From assembly GCF_011397635.1 (NCBI RefSeq), contig NC_064761.1, positions 24,097,643 through 24,161,642 on the forward strand: a DNA stretch of 64,000 nt, written 5' to 3'. The translations under genes and the position numbers were made by a program. This stretch comes from Epinephelus fuscoguttatus. Lineage: Eukaryota; Chordata; Actinopteri; Perciformes; Serranidae. The notes below the pieces were generated by a model. That model was not told the origin of the DNA and ran no database searches. It saw only the letters and a program-made list of their open reading frames with translations. This document shows positions 35,373 through 48,606 of the stretch, one piece after another. Each line of letters begins with the position of its first letter. Within the stretch, counting starts at the first letter, position 1.

Positions 35373-36650
35373 TTTCCTGACTTAGAAAAGCTTATTAATG
35401 CTTTTGTACCTTTGCATCTCGACTACCATACGTCAGAACGTCCAATGGATGCTTGATCAGATTTGGATCTGGGGAATTTGGAGGCCAGGTCGATGCCTTT
35501 AGCTTTTTGTCACGTTCCTCAGGCCATTCCTGAGCAGTTTCTGCAGTATGACGTGGCTCATTTTTCTGCTGGGGGCAGCCCACTGCCATCAGGGAATACC
35601 ATTGCCATGAGGGGTGTCACTTAAGCCTAGTTGACATTACACGATTTTCACCGCAATTATGACGTCGCAGAGGATCTTGAGAGCCACCTTGGGTCGGAGG
35701 AGAGTACGCAGATAGTCTGCCACTACGAGTCCTTGTGTGAACAAGATTACGAGCAAGTCGCCCCCCCTCGTCTGTGACTGGGACTGAATATCTGGCATGC
35801 TAGAAAACTGTCTGGCACGACTGACAAAGAGCATCAGCCAATGAGAGGCGGGATGCGTCTCACATCAGCACGCAGGAGGACGGAAGAAATGTGAGGAGGA
35901 TAAGCTGCAGGGTTGCCAGGTCCGCTTATTAGCCGCAACTTTGGGCTTGTTTTTTATGAAGTCACTTACAAATATTGGTAGTCACGGGTGGCGGTTTTTT
36001 GGGCTTGTTTCTAAAGTGGAGGTGCTTATTTGGGCTTGCTCTCTAAACGTCGTCTTTCTCTCTATATATCCGCTGCTTCTTTTGGGCTTGTTTCCATAGC
36101 CCTGGTTGCTCGTTTCTCTCCCAAGATCTGGCAACACTGAGTCAAGCCGGCAAGTAACAACAACAATGGCGGCGTCCACAGGATCACGGGGAGCACGTTG
36201 TGTTTGGACCCAGGCCCTGGAAGCAGATCTGATTCAACACTGTGAAGAATATCCATGCCTTTACGATGTGTCGTCTCCAAGTTAAAAAAAACTTAGTTTG
36301 GTGTCGTCACTGTGTTATCTGGGGCTCTGTCAGCGAGGGCTTGGTGGAGAACGCAGCTCCACCTTAACACAGTTGGCGAGACTCCCGATGACAGAAACAC
36401 ATGTCGGCAGGTATGAACACTCAAAAGATTACGATAGTCTCTGTGACGCAAAATCGGGATGAAAACCATGTGATGTGAACTAGGCTTTAGCCCACAGCAG
36501 TGTTTGGGCAGGTGGAGGGCATAAGGTGGTATCCGCATGAATGCCATGACCAAAGGTCTCCCAGCACAACATTGCACTGTAACAAAATGATCAGTGTTAC
36601 TCACTTCACCCACCACTGGTTTTAATGTTTTGGCTGATTGGTGTATATTT
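35373..36650 (-). pseudogene. Tc1/mariner-like transposase relic, itself interrupted
   Basis: The minus-strand frame at 35395-35589 contains WPPNSPDPNLIKHPLDVL, the conserved region around the last catalytic acidic residue of Tc1-like DD34E transposases. The opposite side (about 36490-36650) has decayed upstream coding sequence and ends near GGCTGATTGGTGTATA. A PIF/Harbinger-type MITE occupies 35624-36486. Only part of the roughly 340-codon transposase remains. Confidence 0.75.
35624..36486. mobile_element. PIF/Harbinger-type MITE with TTA target duplication
   Basis: Ends AGCCTAGTTGACATTACACG and, on the other strand, AGCCTAGTTCACATCACATG. TTA flanks both sides (35621-35623 and 36487-36489), the 3-bp duplication typical of PIF/Harbinger. 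No transposase ORF is present. It inserted into the Tc1-like relic. Confidence 0.82.
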
Positions 36651-36769
36651 CTAAGGTAGCCCAGAACGGACAAACCAATCACTGGCTCTAGATAGGACCA
36701 TCTGCATTTCAAGTCAGACACTGTAGATAGCAGCCCCTGCGTAACTAGAGCTTCTGAAAAAACACAAAT

Positions 36770-37410
36770 TTTCTTTTCTTTTTAGAACCCAAATGCAGGC
36801 AGGAGGCAGGTTGAAGGTTAAACAAAGAGCAAGCTTTAATGCTGATAAAAAAAATCCTCAAAACAGGCATGAAACAAAACACAAAGCCCAAAAGAAAGGA
36901 CAACCAAAACTAAACTGAAACAAACCAGGGAAGCACGATGAACACAGGGAAGAACTCAGGGAAAAAACAACATTATGTACACTTGGATGAACACAGACAA
37001 ACTGACAAGGGACAAAGTGAAACACACAGGTATGGATACACACAAAACTAATCACAAAAACGAGACACAGCTGGAGTAGGAGGACATGGGCAAAAGGAGG
37101 GAAATGGGGACTGGCTAACAACAAGGGTGTGGATGGGAACACGAGGGTGGAGCAAACAAGACTAATACAGAACAGGTGTGAAGGGAAGACTCTGGGAACA
37201 GGGAAGGACTAACGAGACAGGTGTGACAGGAAACACACAAAGACAGGAAGTAAACGAGACACGACACATGAGTAGAGAATCTACAGAATAAAACAGGAAG
37301 CAGATTAAACATGAATGAACAACACGAAACAAGGAACACAAACAGAAAACTCACAAAACAAAATCCAAAGATTGCAGAATATAGACAAAAACCCAAGATC
37401 ATGACAGAGT
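36770..37410. mobile_element. Dispersed purine-rich repeat ending ATCATGACAG
   Basis: It shares long collinear stretches with 1006-1835 and a general style with 63176-63930 (AAAC/ACAGG-rich, CATGACA end). The two long minus-strand ORFs here are low-complexity by-products of the repeat. The superfamily is unknown. Confidence 0.6.
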
Positions 37411-37777
37411 TGTTACCAGTTTTGGAGAGGAGGAGACCTCTGATGATTTGACGTCTGGTAAAAACCTAAATTCATCCTGTTGCAACCGCTTGATGCTGCC
37501 ATATCCTCTTTAAAACTATTGCTTTAAAGGCCCTAAAAACTTTTATCTTTTCAAGCAGCCAATAACCAAACTCTTTTAATATTTAAACTTTGAACAGTTT
37601 GATACTTTAACAGCGATTTCTTTCTTCTGAGTGTGTCTGTGTTTTTCTTACTGGTCTGATATGTGCAGCCTCAGTTGGGAAAAGATGATGTCGTGTACTG
37701 ACATGTACCAATCAGGACTTGGCAATACTCTTGAATCAAAATGTGATGACAGTTATGGGTCTGCTGTTTGTCGCAAA

Positions 37778-37778
<1 letters not shown>

Positions 37779-37833
<55 letters not shown>
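37779..37833. repeat. (CA)n microsatellite
   Basis: About 27 uninterrupted CA units, the longest dinucleotide run in the window. Confidence 0.97.
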
Positions 37834-37835
<2 letters not shown>

Positions 37836-39860
37836 CTGATGTAGCAGTTTCACTAAGCATATGTTTTGGATAAATTGCATCCAAGTTTTCAGGGGCTCTA
37901 AATATTATGCAGCATGTGTAGCTATATATGAAGTTCCTCTTTTTTTATGCAGTGTGAACTTTTGCAACTTTCATTGTAGGTTTCGCAGACAGCATCCCCT
38001 GAAGCTGATGAGCAAACTTGCGAAATCACATCCTCACCTCAATCATATCAGCAGTGGGCAACACTGTCAAGCTGTTTCCTGATTTACATGCAGGCCAATA
38101 ACTCCTCCTTGTATAGTGAACCACACATATTGTCTTGCATTGCATTGTCCTCTGTGTGTGTGTGTATGCATGGGATTGTATGAGATGTCTGAGTGTTATT
38201 ATAAAGTGTGTGTGTGTGCTTCTCCCTGGCTTATCATTTTGTGTGTGTGATTTCGAGGACTGTGTATATGTATATGTGTGTGTGTGCAGCACTGAGCAAC
38301 TGACATGGCTGTCAGCTTGGCCCGGGCCCAGGAAGCCACATCCAAACATTCACAGCTGTTGCAACTGTCCTCTGTGGCAATCCTGACACACTTTCACTCT
38401 GATATACGCACTCACAATTAATTCTGATTGCATTATGGGCTAACTCCATATCATGTTGGTTATATGGGGGGAAGAGCAGGAAACGCGAGCGCTGGCGCCT
38501 CACATCTCAGTCTCATTACAATGCCTTTGATGAGTTCATCACGTCAGGGTTGGCTAATGAGTTTGAAAGGCGAGTGTCTGCTTTGCTCAGGGCTTGCTGA
38601 CAGCAATAAAAGCCTGTGCGCCCTCTGCGGTGATGCCTTAGATGTGGAGTGGCCTTGTCAGGGGCTGACAGCTCAGCGCGGTAGAAAAGCCACATTGGAT
38701 ACTACTCTCTTTGTTATGAGCTAATCAATCTGAAACTGATCAATAATTTAGCGTCAGTCATTTCAGCTGGTCCAGTGGCTCTTTTTTACCTTCTTTTTGT
38801 GTGTGTGTGTCAGCCCAGTATGTATACATGTAACTGTCTCTTCACCCCTGCTCCCTGCTCTTTGTATCTCTATTCTTCCCTTGCTTTTGTTTGTTTTGTT
38901 GTTGTTTTCCACAGTGTGATGCTCCTCATGCAAAATCTCTTCCACATCCTACATTACTGGTTGTCAAATAATATCCATTAAACTTGCCCTGTATCAAATT
39001 CACCACTCGACTATTCTACTGTGACTAAAGATGAGCAGTCCTTATTGCTATCTGAATTATGTCATATGTCAGACATGTCACCAGTCAAGAAAGGGAGGTG
39101 GTCTTAGTCCAGAGAGGTGGTTAGGTCACTTTGACACATTTCAATCTAGGGCACTTGATTGCAGTATACCAAGCAATCCCCATGGAAATAATCTCGGATT
39201 ATCCTGTTGCGATGCTTATCCCCACCCCCACCATCTCTGACATGGATTTCCCCAAGACATCAGCAAGCACATGGCTGCAGACTGTATACACGGCGCTGCC
39301 TGTCATCTGTGATGCCATTTTTGTCCATATGCGAGAGTGAGATCTTTGAGGATTGCTTTATGCCTCTAAACACAAATCTGACTTCTGCCAGCTTCTCCCA
39401 GACACTGGACCATGCCAGGCAGACACTGCTCGTCAATACCTCTGTTGCTAAGCAGGTCTCAAGGACTGCAACACTTCACTCTTGTGTTGTGTTGACATTG
39501 GCTCTACGTCCTCGTCGTTTGGGGTTCCACATGTCCCACTCCTTAATAATAAAAAAATCAAGCAATTTATTTCCTTGAAATATTTTTTTCTTTTCTTTTT
39601 GTTTTTGGGGTCTCATTAAAACCCAATGTGTTAAAAAGTACTGAAGCGATAACCTTTCTCTTCGCCACAAACTGACCTTTATAAAATACAGAATGACCAA
39701 AAAAGATTTACACCAAATAGAGGAATGTTTTGTGAAAAAAGTCATATTCACAAACACAGAAATATACAGTATGTTATCCTACATAGTGACATTACTTGTA
39801 TTTAGGGTCAGTTAGACCCCACAAAGGGACCAAAGAAACACAAACAATGCACCACGCATC
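37834..39860. other. Non-coding DNA with imperfect GT-rich patches
   Basis: GT-rich imperfect runs at 38150-38290 and 38797-38812. ORFs are short, and I recognised no exon or repeat ends. Confidence 0.4.
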
Positions 39861-39867
39861 TAAATTA

Positions 39868-40316
39868 GGGGTGTCGTTAGGTATCAGTATTGACAATAAC
39901 TGTGATATTTAAAAATGTAATATTGATATCATGTACGTAATGTAACATATGTAATACATATGATAATAGCATGTAAATAATCCAGCACCTCTTAAATCAT
40001 TTGCATTTCTTTCTGTTTTCGCTTTGTTTCCTTTCCCCAACGCCATCTGGATGCCTTTTTTTTTTTTTTTTACTATCTGATAAGTGTAATTGCTCTTTTA
40101 GTACACCTTCATACTGTCATGGTTGCAGACTCTCTCTCCACATCCCTACTCTTATATTTTGAGTGTAATTCATTTGCAAAAGAAAGACACAAAAAGCACA
40201 ATAAACAAAGTTAAAGAAGAATTTGACTAATAGCACTGATATTAGAATATCATTATTATTTTTTGAAAGTTTCTATAGTATTCTATAATATTGATAATAT
40301 TTACCAGCCCTAAACT
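39868..40316. mobile_element. Possible MITE with weak inverted ends
   Basis: TAGGGGTGTCGTTAGGTATC and, from the far end on the other strand, TAGGGCTGGTAAATATTATC look like decayed inverted ends around an AT-rich, ATATTGATA-bearing core. Confidence 0.4.
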
Positions 40317-40335
40317 GGATTTCTTATAAATATGT

Positions 40336-41246
40336 TGTTTCCACTAAGCAGTATGGTTCAGATCGGTTCAGTTAGCTTTTTTTCTTGTTTCCACTGTAAA
40401 AAGTTGTGGATGGTACCAATGGAACCGTTCCATACCGTCCCCATTTTTGGTCCCCCCTCTGTTGGGGTATCTAGCACACAGATCTGGTACTAAAAGGTGA
40501 AGCTGGGAACACTGTAGTCTGTTGATTGTTCAATAGCAGATGGTCACTCTGCTCAGGGCTGAGCTGTGGCTGGTTTTGAAGCCCTATTCATACTGTGGAG
40601 AGTTTTACATATAGTAGACTGTAACTATAAAATGAAAGGATGTTTTACTGCCTCTTGCAGCGGCTGGAGTCAGACAAAAATAATTCACTGGGCCGACTGC
40701 CGGCAACTTTTAAGGTGGAACATTTACTTGTTATGTTGTTCAATGTATGAGTTAACAACATGAATCCATCAGCACACCTTAAATTTCACTGTGACAACTT
40801 TGATCATTACTTTAGTTTTTATTCTCTCTCTTGGATGACATACACTTTTAGTAATAAGTGGATCTTCAAGCATTTAAAAATAAATATTTATTTCGTCCAG
40901 ATTATGTGAAATGGATATATCCAAATCCTCAAAAAGTGTCTCGTGGAACGTCATTCCTGTGGGCTCTGGCAACAAGGACTAAATGCATGGAGAGAGACTC
41001 TCACTGCAGCCTGTTTTATTTTGTTCTGAAAATGTCAGTGTGCAGCCTCGTTCTGTGGACGATTAACGAGGTGCAGACTGATAAAGGAGGAAATAGAGTG
41101 AGTGCTGGACGGAGCAGTGAGTGACAACAACCCCGCCACATCTTAGGGTATGGTTTGTGGTGGATACTGCTAGGGTCTAGGTACCATGTCTGAAGGGTTA
41201 CTTTTGGTTCCACAGGTACCATACCGAAAGTGTTTGGTGGAAACGA
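40336..41246. mobile_element. Non-autonomous TIR element (GTTTCCAC ends)
   Basis: The left end GTTTCCACTAAGCAGTATGG pairs with the right end, which reads CGTTTCCACCAAACACTTTC on the other strand. GGTACC/GGAACC words lie next to each end. No transposase is present. It resembles a common fish repeat. Confidence 0.65.
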
Positions 41247-44200
41247 GGCTTATGAGTCAAAGCCTCAAAGGCTATAAGCTTGCTGCTCTTTCTGACACCT
41301 GTCAGTGCACTAACAGTTAGCAATCAAAAATGGAGTCGGCCTTTTTTAAAGAGCTCTGGGGGGCTTACTCCTTTATGCATCGAATACCTGGCAATGATAA
41401 TGCTGCGTTCATGGCATCTATGGTACGCTTGGTCGGTGTGCCAAGTGCTGAAATAATTTTCCCCATCCTAATGAAAATGCCTATGGTGCATACATAAGCG
41501 CATCCATATGCACGTGCATAAACATGCGGTACACTTGAGGGTCCCAGATTGGGTGTTTGAAAACATGGTCACACTATTCAAACAGAAAGCATCACCCTTT
41601 CCAAGAGGCATGGCAAGTACAAACAGACGGTATGACTGATTGCGCTGCCCCTTTAATGACAAGTTAGAGTCGAGTGACCAGTGGGAACAGATGGATCGGG
41701 TTTAGAGGGGGCCCCGAAGAACTCTGGCAGCGTTTCTATCCCCCATAGTGTTGCATTGTCCTGGCAGTCGAGTGGGGTTTGTTCGATGTGCGTCACTGGT
41801 ACCACGCCGAGTAAAGGAGTGTTGATGTGGATGTAAACCCAGCTGATTCTCTACAGTACTAAATGTCTGACCTGTGTTGGTTCTCTCAGAGTGATTGGTG
41901 ATGTCTACTGCCTCTCACAAACCTGTTTGCCTTTTACAATCACGCTGAGAGTATCAGGCCTCTCTGCCTGACACAGATGAGCTCTGGAGCCCAGCCCAGG
42001 TAGTAGATGATGTAGGCTAGCCACGGGCCATCGATGAGCAGCTCTTGCTCCCAGTTCCCTCCTTTCATGCTTTCCATTTTTCCCTCCCTCCCTCTCTCCT
42101 GTACACTCCTCCCTCCAAGTCTCCTAGGCATGCTGCACCTGTCCCTGCACCAAAAATACCCAGGGATGCCAGCAACCCTGCAATCTGTCACCTCCAGGGC
42201 CTCACTGACATTTTTAATCAGAAAGTGATAGGATCACTGGTATAGATGATATTTACCCCCTTAGCAAATACACTCCCCATACTCAAGGCTTACCTAGGAG
42301 TGTGATTTGCGAGGATGGTTGTTGTGAAAGTGGTACACACTGGTTTTAGAGAGAAGTAACAAAAACAGGAGCAGTGTTCCTATCTAAAAGCTTTTTGTCT
42401 CTGCACTGTCGGTGGGTTAGACACAGCTTTGTGGTTACCAAGACAGAAATACATCAAAGGATACATGTGATGGAGTCCAATTATTGGAGTGTCGGGATTA
42501 AAAGCCAATATGTAAAACACACTTTGCACTTTCCCACCCTTTCATGCTTTCTTAGTCTCACACCGAGGGGGATAATGATTTCTCCACTGCAAAAAAGAGA
42601 GGTTGTTTATGGGTTCTCCTGTGAAAGCAATACAACAAACACAGCATATTAGTGCATTTAAAAACCGTAGTAGATTTTATGCTTAATCAGGCTCCAACAC
42701 TGTTCATGCAGGCACCAAAGAATCCTTTATGAAGTCTGATGAGAAATGTTTTGTTCACATGCAACATACTGTATCTACCTGTGCCAAAAAGTTTGTTACA
42801 TCCCACCGGCAATTTTTTTTAAATGTTTACTGAGGGCACATTTTCCCTGGCCCTCACTATGAAACATTTCTTTTGAATCATGGGATGCTACAGCCTCGGG
42901 GAAAAATAACAAACAATCTCTTGAGCAAAGTAGTCTAAATAAATCCCAAATGGAAAAAGCATTTTGTTTTTTTACCCCAGTGATGTTCACGGATAATTAA
43001 TGCAAGAGTGAACAGGAGAAATGTCCTATATAGTCACTGTCAGGACCCTGCTGAGGAGAAGACTCACACACAGGCAGATGTTGCCCTCAGGCTACTGATC
43101 TACAACAGGATTTCTCTCTTCTCCCCCATTTTACCATGGACAATAAGAGGCAAAATTATAAAATCATCTCTGTATCTGTGAGAGGAACAGTGTGCACCTT
43201 CATTAGTGCAGCTGTGGGCTGTTGAGGCAGACAGGTGAACAGGGCAAGTAATCAAATGAGAAGTTCAAAAATCCACCAACCCCACCAGAGAGATAAGCTG
43301 CGCTCCTCCGTCGAATTTAGCTGCTGTATAATTAAGGGTTATGGAGTGTCTCTCATCTCACTATTTTCTATTGCTCTTTGTCAGAGGCAGCCTATATAGT
43401 CTGCTGTGGCTGTGTCCCATTTCCCAGATAAAAAATGCCTGGGTAAGGGAATGGCTGCCATCTCCTCTATGGTTGAATAATGGTGTGATGCCCTTGCTGC
43501 GCAGCCCCTTGGGGATTATGTTTCAACAGTAACCTGCCAGAGTAAAGGTTGTGGCAGTAATTAAAACCAAATATTTAAGAGTTGGCCAGCAGTCCGACGC
43601 TGAATTTCCAGATCAATGTGGGCCAAGCCCAAGGACCTCGTTGCCTGCCCAGGGCTCCATGTGCCCCACAGAGAAAGTCAAACAGATTGAGTCAGCTCAA
43701 CTGCTGGCTAGCTCACTGAGCTGTAAGGCTGCGGGCCTGCTGGGACCTCTTGTTACAGAGCTAGATTCTTTCTCTCAATGTTTACTAAGGAGAGGAATGG
43801 GATGTACTGCTGACAGTTCTGAGCACTGGGCATATTCACTGTGCTCGGTTAAAACACATTTTTGACTTCACCATAAGGGCATTCTGCGGCCTCCTGTCAG
43901 CAACAGCAGGATTTCCTTGTGCATCTCTTATTAATATACTTGCTAAAACCACTCTTCATGGGACACCTAGCCACAGGCAAAATGTTTGCTCTTTGACCCC
44001 ACCTAACACAGACATAAGAAAAATGATGTTTCACTCACAACTTTGCGATATGAATACATGTATGATGCAGCCAAGTGATATTTGTGAGTCCTTCACACAC
44101 TAGACAAAAGACAGTGTTATCCCAACTCATCACAGGTCACACAATATCCAGGTCTGCATCTGCAGGTTCATTCATCACTGTGTTTACATACCTTTACGCT

Positions 44201-44560
44201 TACAACACGGTAGAAGTGGTGTAATTTTGTTGTGGTGAATGGCTGGTATTGTTTTAACCTTTTGAATCTATGTGTAATGTGGTCCCCGTGACACCAGTTG
44301 TATCGGGAACTACAACAGAAACCATTTTGAGAACCAATATGATCATAGGTCTGTTTGTCTGTCTGCTATGGACTGATGCAGTCACGAAACTACACTACAG
44401 GTATGTAGCTGAAATCAAAATGAAGGTCTTGTTCCAAGATGGGTGTGGACTGAGCAAGGGTGCTGGAAGAATGGGGGTTGGAAGTAGGGAAGGGGCCCAC
44501 TTTACACCCCTGTCCCACATTTGTTTTAGTCGCTGATCGCTGTATCATGGCTCGCATGAT
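41247..44560. other. Gene-free interval
   Basis: Short ORFs only (longest about 104 codons at 43551, +, no recognisable domain). A pyrimidine-rich patch lies at 42080-42120. No clear repeat ends. Confidence 0.4.
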
Positions 44561-44568
44561 CCCATGGC

Positions 44569-44922
44569 AAGATGGTCTCTAATATTTATCCCCTCCATCT
44601 TGAGTTTCAGATGCTTCCATCAGGGCGGAGGTTTTGCCTCCCTAAATGTAGCACTAAGCATTACAGATCATCCTTTGTCCCATCTGCTATCGCTTATCTT
44701 TACCAGCAGTGACCACTAATTGTCCATGTTTTACCCCTGACAGTGTGTGATACTGGATACTGTGTGTTATGTGTTATACTGTCTGTTTTGTTGTCATAAC
44801 TACTGTCTGTATCTCAAATTGCCCCTCTGGGACATTAAAATTTTTACCGTACCTCACCTTACCTTACCTCACGTCACCTCACCTCACCTCACCTCATCTC
44901 ACCTTACCTTACCATACCTTTG
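44569..44922 (+). mobile_element. LINE 3' end: last 40-odd codons of ORF2, 3' UTR and (ACCTY)n tail
   Basis: The open frame to the stop at 44710-44712 reads YPLHLEFQMLPSGRRF ... SSFVPSAIAYL. This is the C-terminal signature of a common fish non-LTR retrotransposon ORF2 (LPSGRRF ... FVPSA). The 3' UTR follows, then a pentanucleotide tail of ACCTC/ACCTT units (44847-44922). It is heavily 5'-truncated. Confidence 0.75.
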
Positions 44923-45059
44923 ATACATTTATTTGGTTACATCAAGACTGTACAATTAAAAAAAGTCAACACCAATATATGATTATATGGTTATTTAACA
45001 AAATGGTATCCATGGTGTAGTGGAGGCTATATGCAGGTATACCCATCTCTTTTTATGGT

Positions 45060-45428
45060 CATTTACAGTCATTCATTCGCTCATTCATTTTCCATAACCA
45101 CTCATCCTGTTCAAGGTCACAGGTTGGCTAGGGCCTAACCTAGCTGACACTGGGCGAGAGGCAGGGTACACCCTGGACAGGTCGCCAGACTATCACAGGG
45201 CTGACACATAGAGACAGACAACCATTCACACTCGTATTCACACCTACGGACAATGTAGAGTCACCAGTTAACCTGCATGTCTTTGGACTGTGGGACGAAG
45301 CCGGGGTACCCAGAGAAAACCCACGCTGACACAGAGAGAACATGCAAACTCCACACAGAAAGCCTCCCCCACCCCTGGTTCGAACCAGGAACCCTCTTAC
45401 TGTGAGGTAAAAATGCTAACCACTGTTG
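45060..45428 (-). mobile_element. SINE-like repeat, family A (second copy)
   Basis: Reverse-strand counterpart of 93-384: GGTTCGAACCAGGGGTGG (B box), the CAGTCCAAAGACATGCAGGT body and CTGGCGACCTGTCCAGGGTG. It is somewhat better preserved than the first copy. Confidence 0.78.
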
Positions 45429-45867
45429 TTTACAGATGCCTTTATTTATAGTACAACTACCAGTTAGCCAAAAAGCCATTAGAATATATAAGAGAGCATA
45501 CCAGCTTCCTTCTCAGTGACCTACCCATCTAGCTAGTAGTACAACCATCTAATCAATAACCAGATTGTACTTATTGTATCTATCTATTGTAACCTCACAG
45601 TAACCTTTGAGTCATTAAAGAAGCTCTCCCTCTGATCCAAAGCAGTATCAAAAGGTCAGGTGCAGGGTATACTGAAAAAAGCACTACATGTTGTTAAGCA
45701 AGCCTGAAGGCACTCACTGTGCTGCACTTGGTTGTGCACATATAAACTGTTACAGAAACTGTTAGACGCAGCCCAACCCGACTACAGTAGTTCCAATTAT
45801 ATAAAGCCAACATGAAAAAGCGCTTAATTGTCATGTGAAGTGATGAATATGTTGAAAAAACACCCCA

Positions 45868-46011
45868 TGGGCATGCCCCAGTAGTTGAATGTATAGCACC
45901 TGCCATGTAACCCTGGTTCGATTCCAGCCAGGGATCAATGTAGTATGACTCTTGCCTCCTGCCTCTTCACTGTTGACTGTCTAATAAAGGCAACAACAAA
46001 AACAAAGCCAA
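45868..46011 (+). mobile_element. tRNA-derived SINE, a second type
   Basis: CATGCCCCAGTAGTTGAATG (A-box region), GGTTCGATTCC (B box), then CTTCACTGTTGACTGTCTAA and a TAAAGGCAACAACAAAAACA tail. The tail differs from S1. Confidence 0.7.
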
Positions 46012-48501
46012 GAATTATTATTAAATGAAAAGATCCCATGAAACTTTCAGAGCTTAAGGGCCACACTAATGCATTTCTTGCAGTCCCTTTTGAATTGAGT
46101 CGGTCTTTTGATTCACTCACCTTACAGTCAAAAATAATTCAGAAACTAAAATCACAGGACGGCTGCCAACTCCACTCCCTGGCAGCCTTCTCCTGGAGGC
46201 AGTCAGTGGGCTGGCAGATAACATCCTTTGAGGATCATCACATCCTCTCCACTATTTCTTCTCAACGCTTTCCCTAGGCCAAATACTTACAACTGCAACA
46301 ACTGAAAATGTATTTTTCTTAATCATTTATACCCGCTGCATTCACACATTTCAACAACTATAAGTGAGGAACAGTGTTAGTTACAGTAAAGCAGCATTAA
46401 CACACAAGTTCCTGACACTTCTGAAAGACTTTGTTGCACATTATTTGTTACAGTATGTTTGTTGTACCAATTTTGCATTATTTGTCCACTGGCTATGAGC
46501 TGAGGTTTTAGATGTCAGTGAAATAAATGTTGACAGTGTGTAAACAAGATTTTTGATGGAATAAAAGAAACTCATTCTCATTTTCTACAGGCACGTCTGC
46601 ACTTTGAGTTTGGAGTCAACATGGCATGTGCTGCAGGAAAACAAATACTGTTGGTCTGAATACCATACAAATGATCATTTAAAGCCGGTGCAGGGAAGCG
46701 ATGTGTAGGAGTGGATTTGTGGGAAAAAAATGTAAACAATTGCAGCTCCTTTGTTGTGAAGGAGCTTTTGAGCCTTGCGTTCAAAGTATCCCCACCAAAG
46801 GAAGTCCATACAAACATGCAGGCTGGAAGTTGAAACACAAAGGCCTGTGCAGACATTTACTTTATGATTACAGCAGTCACAATTATAGCCGTATGATTTT
46901 GCCCAACTATTATTTTGAATAGGCGACAGCTGTTTGATCACTCTTTTCAGCACAATTACAGCCACTTTTAAGTTAAATATAGATCCATATTAGTGCTAAT
47001 AGCCCTTCATGTCCCGCCCCTTTTCACTCTGTGCTCCAATATCTACAGGCAACTTTCCCCTTTCCTGCTATACTTAAATACAGAGTGCTCCAGGGGATGA
47101 CGTTTTTCTGTCGGTGAGTGCGGACGTTAGCATCACCCTGGTTCCCTCATCAAAAAGCCAATGGGATTTCTCCACAAATATCGGATTGGAGTTTTCAGTG
47201 ATGAATTCTATGTTGTCGAACAAATCGCGAAAGTCTTTTAAGCTTGGACCTTTCCCAAACCACCCCCTACACACTCTCCCTATCCATTTCCACTCACTTT
47301 CCGCATTCACATGGAGTGTCCGCCACATTAAGTGCCATCCCAAACCAACTAGTGAGGAGAGGAAGTGGGTTATTAAACCCTCCAACAGCGAGCCTGCGCT
47401 AATGCTGACTTACTGAGCATGTGCGATGCCGAACTGTGTTCGTCATGGAAGAAATTCTGTACAAATAAAGTTACCTAAGGAATATAAATTGTCCAAACTA
47501 AAATAGACACTTAACATTGTCATACAGATGTTAACATCTTAAATGCTACATTGTATTTAGGATAAAATATACACCTCTCTAATCTCTATAAAACGGTAGT
47601 CGTGTTTATTTTGTAACAGGAACTGTTAGAGAAACGAGCAGCTTATAAACATTAGAGCGAAAAATGACACGGTGTTTATGAAAGTAAAAGACAAGAAATG
47701 TCACCAATGAATCTTTTTTGTATTATTTATTTATTTATTTGCTTATTGATTCATATGCCACAAAAATTTTGGTAAACAGCAGCATGCATCAAATAAAAGT
47801 GATACAAATACATATAAAGAACATAACATGGGAATAATTTATTTATTTTCCTCATGGTTACCAAATATAACGACAGAGAGAAGTGTGTCCCAAAGCTTGC
47901 TGCTGTGTTTACACCCTACACCTTGATGTAGGTGCTTCATTCAGTTGTGAAGGTGACTACAAACAGAGTTATACTCTACAATGTGGTGGGAGTGGGTGGG
48001 GTTTGGGTTTGGAAAGCCCCCTATTTCATACATCTCACTAAAAACCCATTCAAAACACCCACTGACTTTGAGTGCAGGCATTTTACCTGTGGTCATTTCT
48101 GTGGTAATGCTTAAAAGATTTAGAAAAGAAGAGATAGGAGGGTTACTAATGTTTTTTTAAGGTAACATGCACTATCGTTCGCCAGGAAAGATCACATAAC
48201 ATCCTTCTTTGCATTGCGCACCAGGATACAATGGTGCAGAAAAATGTGATGTTAAAATGGGGCTCAGACACTGATCAAAAGCAGATACAAACTTGAGATG
48301 AAGTTCAGTCGAGGTGTTTTGTTGCAAGTAACAGATACACACAAGCCCACAACGACAGAACTAACTTTACGTTAAGAAGTGCTCGAGCAACACTTCAATG
48401 GCTCATAGTGTAAACACATGCCACCCCAAAGTAGCTAACATAACTTTCTACAATAGAGAGAGAATAGTAGCACTTATGAAGACATCAGAACAAAGTTCTT
48501 T
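46012..48501. other. Gene-free interval
   Basis: Section 47070-47440 has overlapping open frames of about 100 codons on both strands with no recognisable domain; it may be part of a dispersed repeat. AT-rich elsewhere. Confidence 0.35.
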
Positions 48502-48606
48502 TTTTTTTTTTTAAAGATATTTTTAGGGCATTTTGCCTTTAATAGACAGGACAGGTAAGTTTGAAGGGGGGAGAGAGAGAGGGGGGACGATGAGGGACCG
48601 ACGCCC
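48502..48606 (-). mobile_element. Internally deleted S1 SINE with 16-bp target duplication
   Basis: It carries only the S1 3' body and a few bases of the head (CGACGCCCC); the central tRNA-like part is missing. It is flanked by perfect 16-bp repeats CAGAACAAAGTTCTTT at 48486-48501 and 48607-48622. Confidence 0.85.

Larger units (their letters stand above)
35207..37480. mobile_element. TTAA-type MITE split by later insertions
   Basis: 35207-35372 (AGGGTCCAGTGTGTAGGATT and onward), about 36652-36765 (GCCCAGAACGGACAAACCAATC) and about 37415-37480 follow the same order as the intact relative starting at 60944. They are separated by a Tc1-like relic (35373-36650) and a dispersed repeat (36770-37410). 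The 3' end is uncertain. Confidence 0.65.

Noticed and set aside
37115..37402. Hydrophobic Cys/Phe/Leu-rich frame that looks like a membrane protein
   Set aside because: It is read from a purine-rich repeat on the opposite strand. A matching frame appears in the other copy near 1593-1829, which shows that repetition, not coding, explains it.
47074..47416. Overlapping frames of about 100 codons on both strands
   Set aside because: No conserved motif, no splice logic, and composition like the surroundings. It may be part of a dispersed repeat.
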